From CAZBME01 sp964645835 (lineage in GTDB: Bacteria > Desulfobacterota > Syntrophia > Syntrophales > UBA8958): DNA of 64,000 nucleotides. The stretch is taken from assembly GCA_964645835.1 (NCBI GenBank), contig CAZYDG010000022.1:1-64000 (forward strand), read 5' to 3'. How positions within the stretch are numbered: the stretch's first letter is position 1; every line of letters starts with the position of its first letter. The notes beneath the pieces are model-generated. The model did not search any database, was not told where the DNA came from, and saw only the letters and a list, made by a program, of their open reading frames with translations. Of the stretch, positions 7,966-16,065 are shown in pieces. The position numbers and the translations under genes are program-made.

Positions 7966-9482
7966 TACCCGACCTCCCCCGATGATTTTGGAGCATCACC
8001 GGCGCATTCGCCAGAAACCTCGATCCCGTGGTCGGTAATCCGGAAATCCTGGTACCGGCTGGAATGCTTTGAGCCGCGTGATTTAATCACCAGCAGCTTG
8101 CGCTTGAGTTCATTTCCCTCCTCGATAAAACGGAGCCACAGGAGAGCGTCTATGATGGAAGAGATCCCGATGCCACTTATCGCCGTTCTGTCACTGGACT
8201 CCCCTGAACTTTGATTCGTCATGATGAGGGTGATGCCTCTATCCTTGCACCGGTTACTGAGGCGCATGGCGAACTCAAAGGCAGCCCTGTCGGACCCCAT
8301 GCGCCCGAAGGACGATATGGCGTCCACGACCACATGGTCGGGTTTGAATGCATCGATCATATCGAAAGTGCGGACCAGATGTTTTTCCGTCCCGAAAGCT
8401 TCCGGCATTGCGGTCATCATCTTCAGAAGGTTCTTTTTCAGTGCCGTGCGAAGATCAATGCCCGGGCTCAGCATCGTCGCCACAATGGCCTCTTCGGATT
8501 CCTCGAACCCGAGAAATAGTACCTTTTCGCCACGGTCATCACAGGCAGCCTTGACAAATGTGTTGGCAATCGTGGTTTTCCCCGTCCCTGAAGACCCGGC
8601 AATCAGTATGCTTGAGCCACGGCGATAGCCGCCACCCAGAACGCTGTCCATCTGTTTATTGCCGCTCGATGTATGAGGACCCATTGGCTGATGCTGCAGA
8701 CCAAACTCGGAGATGGGAATGACGCTGAGGCCTCCAGGCTGAATGACAAAAGGATAAGCATTTCGGCCAAAATCGGAGCCGCGGTACTTGATGACCTGAA
8801 GCTCACGTGTCGATACCCACTCGCCGGGGCGCTGGATCAGCCTAATGACACAATCCGCCATGAACTCCAAATATTCGTACCGGTCGAAGATATTATCGCC
8901 TCCAGATGCTTTCACCGTCAGGATGGCAGTCATTTTGCGGTCAAGCAGCCACTCGTTAAGCAAGTACATCTCGCTGCGCTCCCGGCTGAGATTGTCGAAG
9001 AGCCGGATGAGTATATCCATGGCATCAAAAACGATGCGTTTTGCGCCAATTGCTTTGGATTGTCCTTCAATGATTGCCAGCAGTGCCTTGATATTGAAGT
9101 CTCCTGAAATCACGGTTTCCGGGTCCATCCGGGCCTCGATGATCACCAGCTTATCCGCCTTTTCCAAATCCTCAAGGTCCCATCCCATGGTGGCGGCATT
9201 GCGACGGACTGCATCAGCCCGCTCTTCAAATGTGACGAAAATCGCGGATTCATCAACCAGAGCCCCCCGGTAGAGGAATTCCAGCCCCACTATGCTTTTA
9301 CCAGTGCCCGGACCGCCTTCAACGAGCGTGGTTCGCCCTTCAGGAAGGCCTCCATACAATATTTCGTCGAAACCTGGTATGAATGAGGGAGCTTTGGCCA
9401 ACGCCTGAAAAGCTTTGTGCCTCCTGCTCAACGTTACACCTTCCTTCCCGACTGATGCCTTTGAATGACTTTGATATATCAA
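7965..9482 (-). CDS. kaiC: KaiC-like double-domain ATPase/autokinase
   Basis: A 505-residue protein with two RecA-type KaiC domains. CI carries Walker A GGPGTGKS (residues 56-63) and the catalytic Glu pair in VTFEERAD. CII carries Walker A GSSGTGKT and FEESEE. In cyanobacterial KaiC the CII phosphorylation sites are adjacent Ser431-Thr432; the aligned segment here is GISSIIDALLW, giving two serines (about 441-442). The C-terminal A-loop tail is short and no kaiA is present, so any timer would be KaiA-independent. The frame opens with TTG at 9482; a second TTG at 9431 has GGAAGG eight bases upstream and would remove 17 poorly conserved residues, so the true start is open. Confidence 0.9.
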   Translation of the reverse strand: MIYQSHSKASVGKEGVTLSRRHKAFQALAKAPSFIPGFDEILYGGLPEGRTTLVEGGPGTGKSIVGLEFLYRGALVDESAIFVTFEERADAVRRNAATMGWDLEDLEKADKLVIIEARMDPETVISGDFNIKALLAIIEGQSKAIGAKRIVFDAMDILIRLFDNLSRERSEMYLLNEWLLDRKMTAILTVKASGGDNIFDRYEYLEFMADCVIRLIQRPGEWVSTRELQVIKYRGSDFGRNAYPFVIQPGGLSVIPISEFGLQHQPMGPHTSSGNKQMDSVLGGGYRRGSSILIAGSSGTGKTTIANTFVKAACDDRGEKVLFLGFEESEEAIVATMLSPGIDLRTALKKNLLKMMTAMPEAFGTEKHLVRTFDMIDAFKPDHVVVDAISSFGRMGSDRAAFEFAMRLSNRCKDRGITLIMTNQSSGESSDRTAISGIGISSIIDALLWLRFIEEGNELKRKLLVIKSRGSKHSSRYQDFRITDHGIEVSGECAGDAPKSSGEVG

Positions 9483-9520
9483 GATTGATAAGCTATTATT
9501 TCCGAAGGATTGTAATTGTT

Positions 9521-9549
9521 AGATTAGAAGGGATGTTTTTGTTTGTCAA
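9521..9549 (-). promoter_or_regulatory. Sigma-70-type promoter for the kai operon
   Basis: On the minus strand TTGACA (complement of 9544-9549), a 17-base spacer and TAATCT (complement of 9521-9526) form a near-consensus promoter. Transcription would start around 9514, 32 bases before the TTG at 9482 or 83 before the TTG at 9431. This supports kaiC-kaiB-kinase as one transcription unit. Confidence 0.6.
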
Positions 9550-9692
9550 GGCATATTATGGCAACGAAAGGAGGGATTAGCAATGGTAAAATGCAAAATC
9601 AAAAATCAGGGACACTTCCCATATTAATTGCGAATTACTCTTCCTTGTTTATATTGATATGGAATTTACTTTTGGTGGTGCTACTTGAAGAA

Positions 9693-9855
9693 TTATTGTC
9701 GGTGGCCTACCCGCAAAACAAGGATCAATAAAGCATCATCTTCGATCCGGACAATAATGCGAAAGCTGTAAAAGTGGCTTTTCGAAGATTGCAATATTTG
9801 CATAAATGATCCAGTGAAATTTTCACCTGTCTTTATCCCATAATCTTGAATAAAC
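9693..9855 (-). pseudogene. Remnant of a RelE/ParE-family toxin
   Basis: Reading the minus strand to a TAA at 9695-9693 gives a C-terminus of the form SFRIIVRIEDDALLILVLRV followed by GHRQ. RelE-family toxins end in the same way (YRIL.EI.DD.L.VLVLRVGHRREVY). The conserved upstream part is missing or scrambled, the usual final residues are lost, and no antitoxin is next to it. The start of the remnant cannot be fixed. Confidence 0.45.
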
Positions 9856-9900
9856 CGTCATCCCTTGACAAGGCTCCATCCCTGTGTTAGCCCTTTTCGG

Positions 9901-10689
9901 ATGACATCTGACGCATTGATCAATCTCAAGGGCTTGTTTCCCTTTCGCCTTGCGACGACCTCTTATATCCTGCCGGAGGCGATCATACCCAATTTGCGTT
10001 TTTTGGGTCCCCTGTTCGACGAGATCGAGATCGTTCTGTTCGACAGCCGGCATCCTGAAAGCCTGCCGACGGAGGAGGAAATTGCACAGATAGCAGTCCT
10101 TAACCGGGAACTCGGGATAGCCTGCAATGTCCATTTGCCGATCGACGTCTATCTGGGAAGCCCCGACACGAAAGAGCGCCTCGATGCCTGCGATACGATC
10201 CTCCAATACTACGAACGAACCCTTCCCCTTGGGCCATCAGCCTATATTCTCCACCTGGAACGGGATGGCGGTGAAACGGGCATTGACGAACTGGCCGATT
10301 GGCGGCGGCGTCTGCGTCTATCTCTCGAAGAGCTCCTGAACCGGGGCGTCAAACCGGAGAAAGTGTCCGTCGAGAATCTCGATTACCCCTTTTCCTGGGT
10401 CGATATCCTCGTCGAGGAATATGGCATGACCTACTGCCTTGATGTAGGCCACTTTCTCAAACAGGACGTCAATCTATCGACGATTTTCAACAGGTATGGA
10501 GACCGGACCGCCATGATTCATCTGCACGGCATTGACGGCAGAGATCACCAGGCCGTGACGGCCATCCCCGATCCGGATTGGCTGGCGGTGACAGAGACTC
10601 TCCGGCGCTATCGAGGCGGGCTTTCCCTTGAGGTCTTTTCCGTAGAGGCCCTGCGGGATTCCCTGACCAGAATGGCGGAGCTTGTTTGA
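9901..10689 (+). CDS. cbiR: CbiR-type cobamide-remodelling phosphodiesterase
   Basis: A 262-residue AP-endonuclease-2-like TIM-barrel protein. It resembles CbiR, which cleaves the nucleotide loop of unwanted cobamides so that the lower ligand can be exchanged. Visible features are FPFRLATTSYILP at the start, metal-ligand type residues in strand ends (CNVHLP, YILHLERDG, VSVENLDY, YCLDVGHFL, MIHLHGIDGRDH) and SLEVFS near the end, as expected for a barrel with a divalent or trinuclear metal site. It lies directly before cobU, with TGATG overlap at 10687-10691, and cobT and cobS follow, which is the context reported for cbiR. The ATG at 9901 is chosen because the conserved start follows; the frame is open to 9865. 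Confidence 0.75.
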   Translation: MTSDALINLKGLFPFRLATTSYILPEAIIPNLRFLGPLFDEIEIVLFDSRHPESLPTEEEIAQIAVLNRELGIACNVHLPIDVYLGSPDTKERLDACDTILQYYERTLPLGPSAYILHLERDGGETGIDELADWRRRLRLSLEELLNRGVKPEKVSVENLDYPFSWVDILVEEYGMTYCLDVGHFLKQDVNLSTIFNRYGDRTAMIHLHGIDGRDHQAVTAIPDPDWLAVTETLRRYRGGLSLEVFSVEALRDSLTRMAELV

Positions 10690-11231
10690 TGGCCTCCATC
10701 GTCTTCATTACCGGCGGCGGCCGGAGCGGCAAGAGCGCCTTCGCCCAGGGTTTGGCGGAAGCGATCCCCGAGGCCCGTGTCTACCTTGCCACCGCTCCCG
10801 TCCTCGACAAGGAGATGGCTCGGCGCATTGCACGGCACCAGGCGGACCGTAAGGCCGGGGGATGGAAGACGGTGGAGGAAACCCTCGACATCGCCGGCGT
10901 CATGATGAAAATACCAGACGGGGCTACTGTTCTCGTCGATTGCTTAACCCTGTGGATCAATAATCTCATGTATACCGCAGAGAGGCAAGGGGCGGATGTT
11001 ACGGAAGATTACATAGCTGATGTCTGCCTGAATGTCATCGCCGCATGCAAAAGGCGGGAGGGGACCGTTATCTTCGTCACTAACGAGGTCGGCATGGGCA
11101 TCATTCCCGACAATTCTTCGTCCCGCTTGTTTCGCGACCTCGCCGGCCGCTGCAATCAGATAATGGCCGCGGCGGCAGATAAGGTGATTTTCATGGTCAG
11201 CGGTTTGCCGCTGCATTTAAAAGGACCATAA
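10689..11231 (+). CDS. cobU: Adenosylcobinamide kinase/GTP:adenosylcobinamide-phosphate guanylyltransferase
   Basis: A 180-residue CobU/CobP protein. It phosphorylates adenosylcobinamide and then transfers GMP to give adenosyl-GDP-cobinamide. The P-loop GGGRSGKS (residues 9-16) and the His in ARHQADR (His50), equivalent to the guanylylated histidine, are present, followed by WKTVEE and the Walker B-like TVLVDCLTLW. The conserved TNEVGMGIIP segment lies near residue 137. The length fits the family. The start overlaps the cbiR stop. In this operon it would re-activate cobinamide released by CbiR or imported from outside. Confidence 0.95.
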   Translation: MASIVFITGGGRSGKSAFAQGLAEAIPEARVYLATAPVLDKEMARRIARHQADRKAGGWKTVEETLDIAGVMMKIPDGATVLVDCLTLWINNLMYTAERQGADVTEDYIADVCLNVIAACKRREGTVIFVTNEVGMGIIPDNSSSRLFRDLAGRCNQIMAAAADKVIFMVSGLPLHLKGP

Positions 11232-11263
11232 ACCATAAATTCATCATAGGAAAGGATCGACTG

Positions 11264-12328
11264 TTGAAGCTGCTCGAAGAAACTGTTGCCTCTATTGTTC
11301 CCCAGGATACGGATGCCCGTGCCCGGGCCCACACCCGGTTGAGTTCGCTGACCATGCCCTATTGGGCTCTGGGGCGTCTCATGGATCTGGCTGAAGACCT
11401 GGCGGCCATCACTAGCTCCATAAAGCCGCCTGTCGAAAGAAAAACGGTGGTCACGATGGCGGGGGATCACGGTATTGCCGTCCGGGGGGTCAGCTTATAT
11501 CCCCAGGAAGTAACCATTCAGATGGTCTATAACTTCGTGAGCGGTGGTGCAGGGATTAATGCCCTGGCCCGTCAGGCCGGCGCACATGTTGTTGTGGTCG
11601 ATATGGGGGTTGCCGGTGACTTGAGCGATTTGACGGCCAAGGGACAAATCAAGGACAAAAAGGTCGGCCCTGGTACGCGGGACATGTCGGTAGGACCTGC
11701 AATGTCCAGGGAAGAGGCCGTCCGGGCAATCGAAGGGGGTATCGAAACGGCCCTGGAACTTGGCTCCTCGACGGACGTATTCGGAACAGGTGAAATGGGC
11801 ATCGGCAATACGGCACCCAGCAGTGCTATCGTTTCCCTATACGGCGGCCATACCGTTGACGACGTTACCGGTCCCGGCACGGGGATCGATGCCCATCAGC
11901 GGAAACACAAAATCGCCATGATCGAAAAGGCCATTGCCGTCAATAACCCGGACATCGGAGATCCCGTCGATGTTCTCGCCAAGGTCGGCGGATTTGAGAT
12001 CGGCGGCATTGCAGGTCTCATCCTCGGCGCTGCCTCCCTGAAAAAACCGGTCCTGGTGGATGGATTCATCTCAACCGCCGGCGCCATTCTTGCGGCCCAT
12101 CTGGCACCTCTGTCCAGAGACTACATGATTGCTTCACATCGCAGCGCGGAGCCAGGGCACCGTATAGCCCTGGAAACCCTCGGCAAGAAGCCGCTTCTTG
12201 ATCTGGACCTGCGCCTGGGCGAAGGGACGGGGGCCGCCCTGGCTATGCCGCTGGTGGACGCCGCTGTGCGCATTCTGACGGAAATTGCCACCTTCGACGA
12301 GGCGGGCGTATCAAAGGCGGTTGAATGA
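11264..12328 (+). CDS. cobT: Nicotinate-nucleotide:dimethylbenzimidazole phosphoribosyltransferase
   Basis: A 354-residue CobT. It makes alpha-ribazole phosphate from nicotinate mononucleotide and a lower-ligand base. Recognisable segments are MAGDHGIAVRGVSLYPQEVT, the GEMGIGNTAPSSA loop and the C-terminal RLGEGTGAALAM, where Glu320 is the expected catalytic base. The start is TTG at 11264, with a GAAAGG ribosome binding site upstream; no in-frame ATG fits better. The stop overlaps the cobS ATG (ATGA). Lower-ligand choice in the cell depends on this enzyme together with CbiR. Confidence 0.95.
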   Translation: MKLLEETVASIVPQDTDARARAHTRLSSLTMPYWALGRLMDLAEDLAAITSSIKPPVERKTVVTMAGDHGIAVRGVSLYPQEVTIQMVYNFVSGGAGINALARQAGAHVVVVDMGVAGDLSDLTAKGQIKDKKVGPGTRDMSVGPAMSREEAVRAIEGGIETALELGSSTDVFGTGEMGIGNTAPSSAIVSLYGGHTVDDVTGPGTGIDAHQRKHKIAMIEKAIAVNNPDIGDPVDVLAKVGGFEIGGIAGLILGAASLKKPVLVDGFISTAGAILAAHLAPLSRDYMIASHRSAEPGHRIALETLGKKPLLDLDLRLGEGTGAALAMPLVDAAVRILTEIATFDEAGVSKAVE

Positions 12329-13071
12329 AGGCGTTTTTCGCCGCTCTGCAATTTCTCACGATCATTCCCGTCCCTTCATTACTGACAGGCGATGAGAAGA
12401 CATTGTCGGAAAGCGTTCCCTATTTTCCCGTCGTCGGGCTTCTAATTGGCCTCGGGATTGCCGGACTGGACCTCTGCCTATCCAGCCTCCTGCCTTCCGT
12501 AGTTACGGCGTGGTGCGCGGTTCTGCTCCTTATCGCCGTGACCGGTGGCCTCCATATGGACGGTCTGGCCGATACGGCAGACGGTTTTTTCAGCGCCCGT
12601 AACCGGGAGAGAATGCTGGAGATCATGCGGGACAGCAGGATCGGGGCGATGGGCGTCCTGGCGATTATCTTCGCCGTCGGCCTCAAGGTGGCTGCCCTCT
12701 CGTCTCTGGCTTCGCCGGAACGGATGGCCATTCTCATCCTCATGCCCCTTGCCGGCCGCAGCGCGATTGTTCTAATGATTACAGTCCTGCCTTATGCCCG
12801 ATGTGACGGCGGCCTGGCTTCCATCTTTCTCGTCCGGCGCACCAGGTTTACGCCCATCGCCGCTCTGATCCTCCTCTTCGGCGCGGCATGGGGCCTGGGA
12901 CAATCCTTAGGCCTCGCCGCTTTTGCCATGATTAGCGCAGGGCTTATCATTTTCTACACGTTCAAAAAAATCGGAGGATTCACGGGAGATACCTTGGGTG
13001 CTGTTTCGGAACTGACGGAGGTTGCCGTGGTTTTGGCCGCCGCTGCCTGGACTCATGTGCTCCGGTCCTGA
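12325..13071 (+). CDS. cobS: Adenosylcobinamide-GDP ribazoletransferase
   Basis: A 248-residue integral membrane protein, cobalamin synthase. It joins adenosyl-GDP-cobinamide with alpha-ribazole (phosphate). About six hydrophobic segments are visible, and the metal-binding motif MDGLADTADGFF with nearby RMLEIMRDSRIGAMG is diagnostic. It overlaps cobT by ATGA at 12325-12328 and is the last gene of the cobamide operon. No cobC phosphatase or corrin-ring genes are in the window, so the operon serves salvage, remodelling and loop assembly. Confidence 0.95.
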   Translation: MKAFFAALQFLTIIPVPSLLTGDEKTLSESVPYFPVVGLLIGLGIAGLDLCLSSLLPSVVTAWCAVLLLIAVTGGLHMDGLADTADGFFSARNRERMLEIMRDSRIGAMGVLAIIFAVGLKVAALSSLASPERMAILILMPLAGRSAIVLMITVLPYARCDGGLASIFLVRRTRFTPIAALILLFGAAWGLGQSLGLAAFAMISAGLIIFYTFKKIGGFTGDTLGAVSELTEVAVVLAAAAWTHVLRS

Positions 13072-13149
13072 ATCCGCAATGGCCTATACAGTTCTCGGAA
13101 AGTAATTTGAGTATGGATATTACCCCAAAAAAATATCAAAATATATCAA

Positions 13150-13178
13150 TTGACACTTGCACATCATCTCATTACAAT
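13150..13178 (+). promoter_or_regulatory. Near-consensus sigma-70 promoter of the type VI secretion operon
   Basis: TTGACA at 13150-13155, a 17-base spacer and TACAAT at 13173-13178, preceded by an A/T-rich stretch (about 13121-13149) that could act as an UP element. Transcription would start near 13185, about 65 bases before tssJ. No sigma-54 or other special promoter is visible, which would fit housekeeping expression with control at another level. Confidence 0.7.
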
Positions 13179-13248
13179 ACGGGGCCATTTACATTAAGAT
13201 ATGTTTGCCGCATAATAAATCTGTCAGCATCTTGGACCGGAAACCCTT

Positions 13249-13899
13249 ATGATGCCACTTAGGACGTTGAAAAAAAATATAATGGGGAGCGCTGTCATTT
13301 TCCTGGTAGTAGTTTGTTTGAGCGCCTGTGCGACGAAGACGGAGACAACGGCAGGTCCTCAGGGAACCGCGCCCCCCGCACCGGCAGCTTCCCCCGGCGC
13401 TCCCTCGGGGCCTGCAGGGCCGACAAAGGAAGGAAAAGAGCCGTCGCGGGTTTTCTGGCCAAAGGGTATTCAGATTCAATATACCTCATCGCCAAATCTT
13501 AATTATTATGAAAACAAGGCCCATACGATCCTTCTGGTCGTCTACCAATTAAACGGACTCAACGCCTACAACACCCTCATCAAGACCCCGGATGGCATAA
13601 ACAAACTCCTCCAGGCTGATCGGTTTGACCCCTCCGTGGTCGGCGTCGATCAGTTTTTTGTGGAGCCGAATGAAAACAAAACTCTGGTTTTGGACCGATC
13701 GGAAAACACCCAATACGTGGCGGTTGTTGCCGGTTATTACGATCTGCAGCCCGGCCAGGTCAACCGGATCTTCGAGATTCCCGTTATCGTCGACAAAAAG
13801 GGCGTCTACGGGTTCAGGACCACCGTTTCGTCCGTCGGCCAGCTCAATATCACATTATTCTTGGGACCCAATTCCATTCATGAGGTAAATGCCCAATGA
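13249..13899 (+). CDS. tssJ: Type VI secretion outer-membrane lipoprotein TssJ
   Basis: A 216-residue lipoprotein. The signal peptide ends in LSAC with the acylated Cys at about residue 27, followed by a Pro/Ala-rich linker (about 36-65) that would cross the space near the membrane. The globular part (from about 75: IQIQYTSSPNLNYYENKAHT) has the beta-sandwich look of TssJ/VasD, including VVYQLNGLNAYN and the C-terminal FRTTVSS. TssJ anchors TssM in the outer membrane. It is the first gene of the operon and overlaps tssK by ATGA. Confidence 0.9.
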   Translation: MMPLRTLKKNIMGSAVIFLVVVCLSACATKTETTAGPQGTAPPAPAASPGAPSGPAGPTKEGKEPSRVFWPKGIQIQYTSSPNLNYYENKAHTILLVVYQLNGLNAYNTLIKTPDGINKLLQADRFDPSVVGVDQFFVEPNENKTLVLDRSENTQYVAVVAGYYDLQPGQVNRIFEIPVIVDKKGVYGFRTTVSSVGQLNITLFLGPNSIHEVNAQ

Positions 13900-15275
13900 C
13901 AGAAACGATGAAGCCCGTCTTTTGGTATCAGGGGGCTTTCCTGCAGCCCCAGCTCTTCCAACAGCATGACCTCCATACGCATTCCCTTCTCAGTCCCGTG
14001 CAGACTCTTATTCAGTCGTTTTTTTGGGGGGCCTGCCGGTTGGGGATTCGGAAATCGGCCCTGAAAAACCAGGTCCTGGAGATTTCAGGGGGCGACTTCC
14101 TTTTCCGGGACGGCACGTGGGTTTCTTATCCCGGCAACGCCATGCTCCAGGCCCGTTCGTTTAAAGGGTCGTGGGTCGAATCGGACAAGCCTTTAAAGGT
14201 CTATGTAGGGCTGCGGCGATGGGACCCAAGCGGCAACAACGTTACGGTACTGAACCAGCCCGATGATATCCTGACGGCAAGGAGCCGGTATGTGTCCCCC
14301 GTTGATCCTGAAAGGACGAAAGACCTTTACCAATCGGGCATCGATGCGGAAGTTAAATACCTGTACCATGCCCTGAAAATATTCTGGGAAGGTGAGGTTC
14401 CCGAAGCCGGTGACTATGATCTCATCCCGGTAGCCCAACTCGAATTCGACGGTCATGATACGATTCTTTCCCAACGATTTGCCCCCCCGACGCCGACCTT
14501 GACCGGGTCGGAGATTCTCCATGGGGTGATCATGGATATCCGTGAACAGGTCACCGCGCGTTGCCGCATCCTCGAAGAGTACAAAAATCCAAGAGGAATG
14601 CAGATCCAGCCGGATGATACCAACGCCCTGACCTATCTGCTGGCCCTCCGTTCCCTGAACCGCTACGTTCCACTTTTACACCATGTCACGGACGCGCCCC
14701 ATATTCATCCCTGGAATGTCTATGCGTTGATCCGGGAGCTTGTCGGTGAGTTGAGCACATTCACGGACCGTGTCGATTCCCTTGGACAACTTAAGGATGG
14801 AACAAGCCTGTTGCCCGCCTATGACCATGAAAATATCTGTGCCTGTTATCAGGAGGCCCAGACGCTGATCGAAGAACTTTTGAACCAGATCATGATCGGT
14901 GCTGAAAATGTGATTTACTTTATTCGGGAAGGGGATTATTTCAAAGCTCAGATCCCCCAGGATACATTTGACAACCGCAATATGTTCTATCTGATCTTGA
15001 AGACCACCGGTGATGAACAGACCATTCATCATATGGCGAAGATCAGCAGTGTTGAAAAGATGCCCACTCTGGTCAAAAGGGCGCTGCCCGGCATGCCTCT
15101 CGATCAGGTTACCGTTTTGCCGCCTGGCCTGCCGAGGCGGTCTGACTCGCTTTACTTTAAACTGGATCGAAGCAGCCAGGAATGGTCGGAAATTCAGAAA
15201 AGCGCTAACATTTGTGTGTACTGGCATGACGCACCAGAAGAGACAGCTGCTGAAATCATTATTATCAGACGGTAA
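13896..15275 (+). CDS. tssK: Type VI secretion baseplate adaptor TssK
   Basis: A 459-residue TssK, the trimer that links the baseplate wedges to the TssJLM membrane complex. The start KPVFWYQGAFLQPQLFQQHD is a strong family hallmark (W.EG.FL.PQHFQQ.D in others), and the C-terminal head shows IYFRI-like and LPGLP-type segments. The length matches the family (about 440-460). It lies between tssJ (4-base overlap) and tssL, the usual order. Confidence 0.9.
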   Translation: MTETMKPVFWYQGAFLQPQLFQQHDLHTHSLLSPVQTLIQSFFWGACRLGIRKSALKNQVLEISGGDFLFRDGTWVSYPGNAMLQARSFKGSWVESDKPLKVYVGLRRWDPSGNNVTVLNQPDDILTARSRYVSPVDPERTKDLYQSGIDAEVKYLYHALKIFWEGEVPEAGDYDLIPVAQLEFDGHDTILSQRFAPPTPTLTGSEILHGVIMDIREQVTARCRILEEYKNPRGMQIQPDDTNALTYLLALRSLNRYVPLLHHVTDAPHIHPWNVYALIRELVGELSTFTDRVDSLGQLKDGTSLLPAYDHENICACYQEAQTLIEELLNQIMIGAENVIYFIREGDYFKAQIPQDTFDNRNMFYLILKTTGDEQTIHHMAKISSVEKMPTLVKRALPGMPLDQVTVLPPGLPRRSDSLYFKLDRSSQEWSEIQKSANICVYWHDAPEETAAEIIIIRR

Positions 15276-15344
15276 AAAAGATGGGGGCCACCGCCGGAAA
15301 GAAGTCATAGTGGCGGACACCCTGACATTATTACAGGAGATTTG

Positions 15345-16007
15345 ATGAGACTGAGCAATACCTTCATGGAATTGATGAGCTATACGGCCCATCTCCTGCA
15401 ACGCATTAAACAGGGTGAATCGGCGCCCTATGACGATGTCTTTCGCCTGTATGATGTTTTGTATAAGCGGGCTCGGATATTGGGACAAGCAGACAGCAAT
15501 GCCGATGAGGACTTCCAGGAAGCCTGGTTTGCCGTCTGCGCCTGGGTCGATGAAATGCTCCTTTGTTCGGAATGGCCTGAAAGAGATCGATGGGAAGGCC
15601 GGCAGTTGCAGCGCCTCTATTTTAACACGGTCAATGGGGGAGAGGAATTTTTCATCCGCCTTCAGGCATTGCCTCCGGAAAAAGGCCAGGTTCGCGAGGT
15701 TTATCTGTATTGTCTGGCCATGGGGTTCAAAGGACAATTCTTTTCCCCGAAGGATGAAGCAAAACTGTTACAGATCAGGCAAGATAACCTGCTGTTGATC
15801 CGTGATCCCGAGGAGATCAACGACACTCAGACTCTGTTCTCAGAAGCCTACAGCATAACGCCCATGCCCGGAAAACGGATTAAATGGCGCTTCGGGCTTT
15901 CTTGGGCTCATTTTATTATTATCGCCGTATCGCTTTTGTTCTTGGGTGGTCTATTTTCCGCTTATCGATACATCCTCGACGATCTGGTGAGTATCTACCT
16001 GGGGTGA
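15345..16007 (+). CDS. tssL: Type VI secretion inner-membrane protein TssL (DotU/IcmH)
   Basis: A 220-residue TssL. The N-terminal cytoplasmic hook domain shows the DotU pattern (FAVCAWVDEMLL, W...LQRLYFNTVNGGEEFF, YCLAMGFKGQF). A single C-terminal transmembrane helix lies at about residues 184-206 (WAHFIIIAVSLLFLGGLFSA). There is no peptidoglycan-binding extension, so anchoring to the wall must come from elsewhere. The ATG at 15345 follows an AGGAG ribosome binding site; the TTG one codon earlier is less likely. Confidence 0.9.
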   Translation: MRLSNTFMELMSYTAHLLQRIKQGESAPYDDVFRLYDVLYKRARILGQADSNADEDFQEAWFAVCAWVDEMLLCSEWPERDRWEGRQLQRLYFNTVNGGEEFFIRLQALPPEKGQVREVYLYCLAMGFKGQFFSPKDEAKLLQIRQDNLLLIRDPEEINDTQTLFSEAYSITPMPGKRIKWRFGLSWAHFIIIAVSLLFLGGLFSAYRYILDDLVSIYLG

Positions 16008-16065
16008 GCGACTTAATGAAGCAGATTCAAAACAATAATCCGATACGTTCCGAGGGGAATTTTCA

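Noticed and set aside
9543..9731. 62-residue plus-strand frame with a hydrophobic middle
   Set aside because: It overlaps the kai promoter and the RelE remnant and resembles no family; probably a chance frame.
9732..9900. Possible cobalamin riboswitch before cbiR
   Set aside because: I looked for the GCCACTG-type B12 box and the usual stems and did not see them. A covariance search would settle it.
14676..15737. 353-residue minus-strand frame across tssK and tssL
   Set aside because: It spans two well supported genes on the other strand and shows no family pattern.
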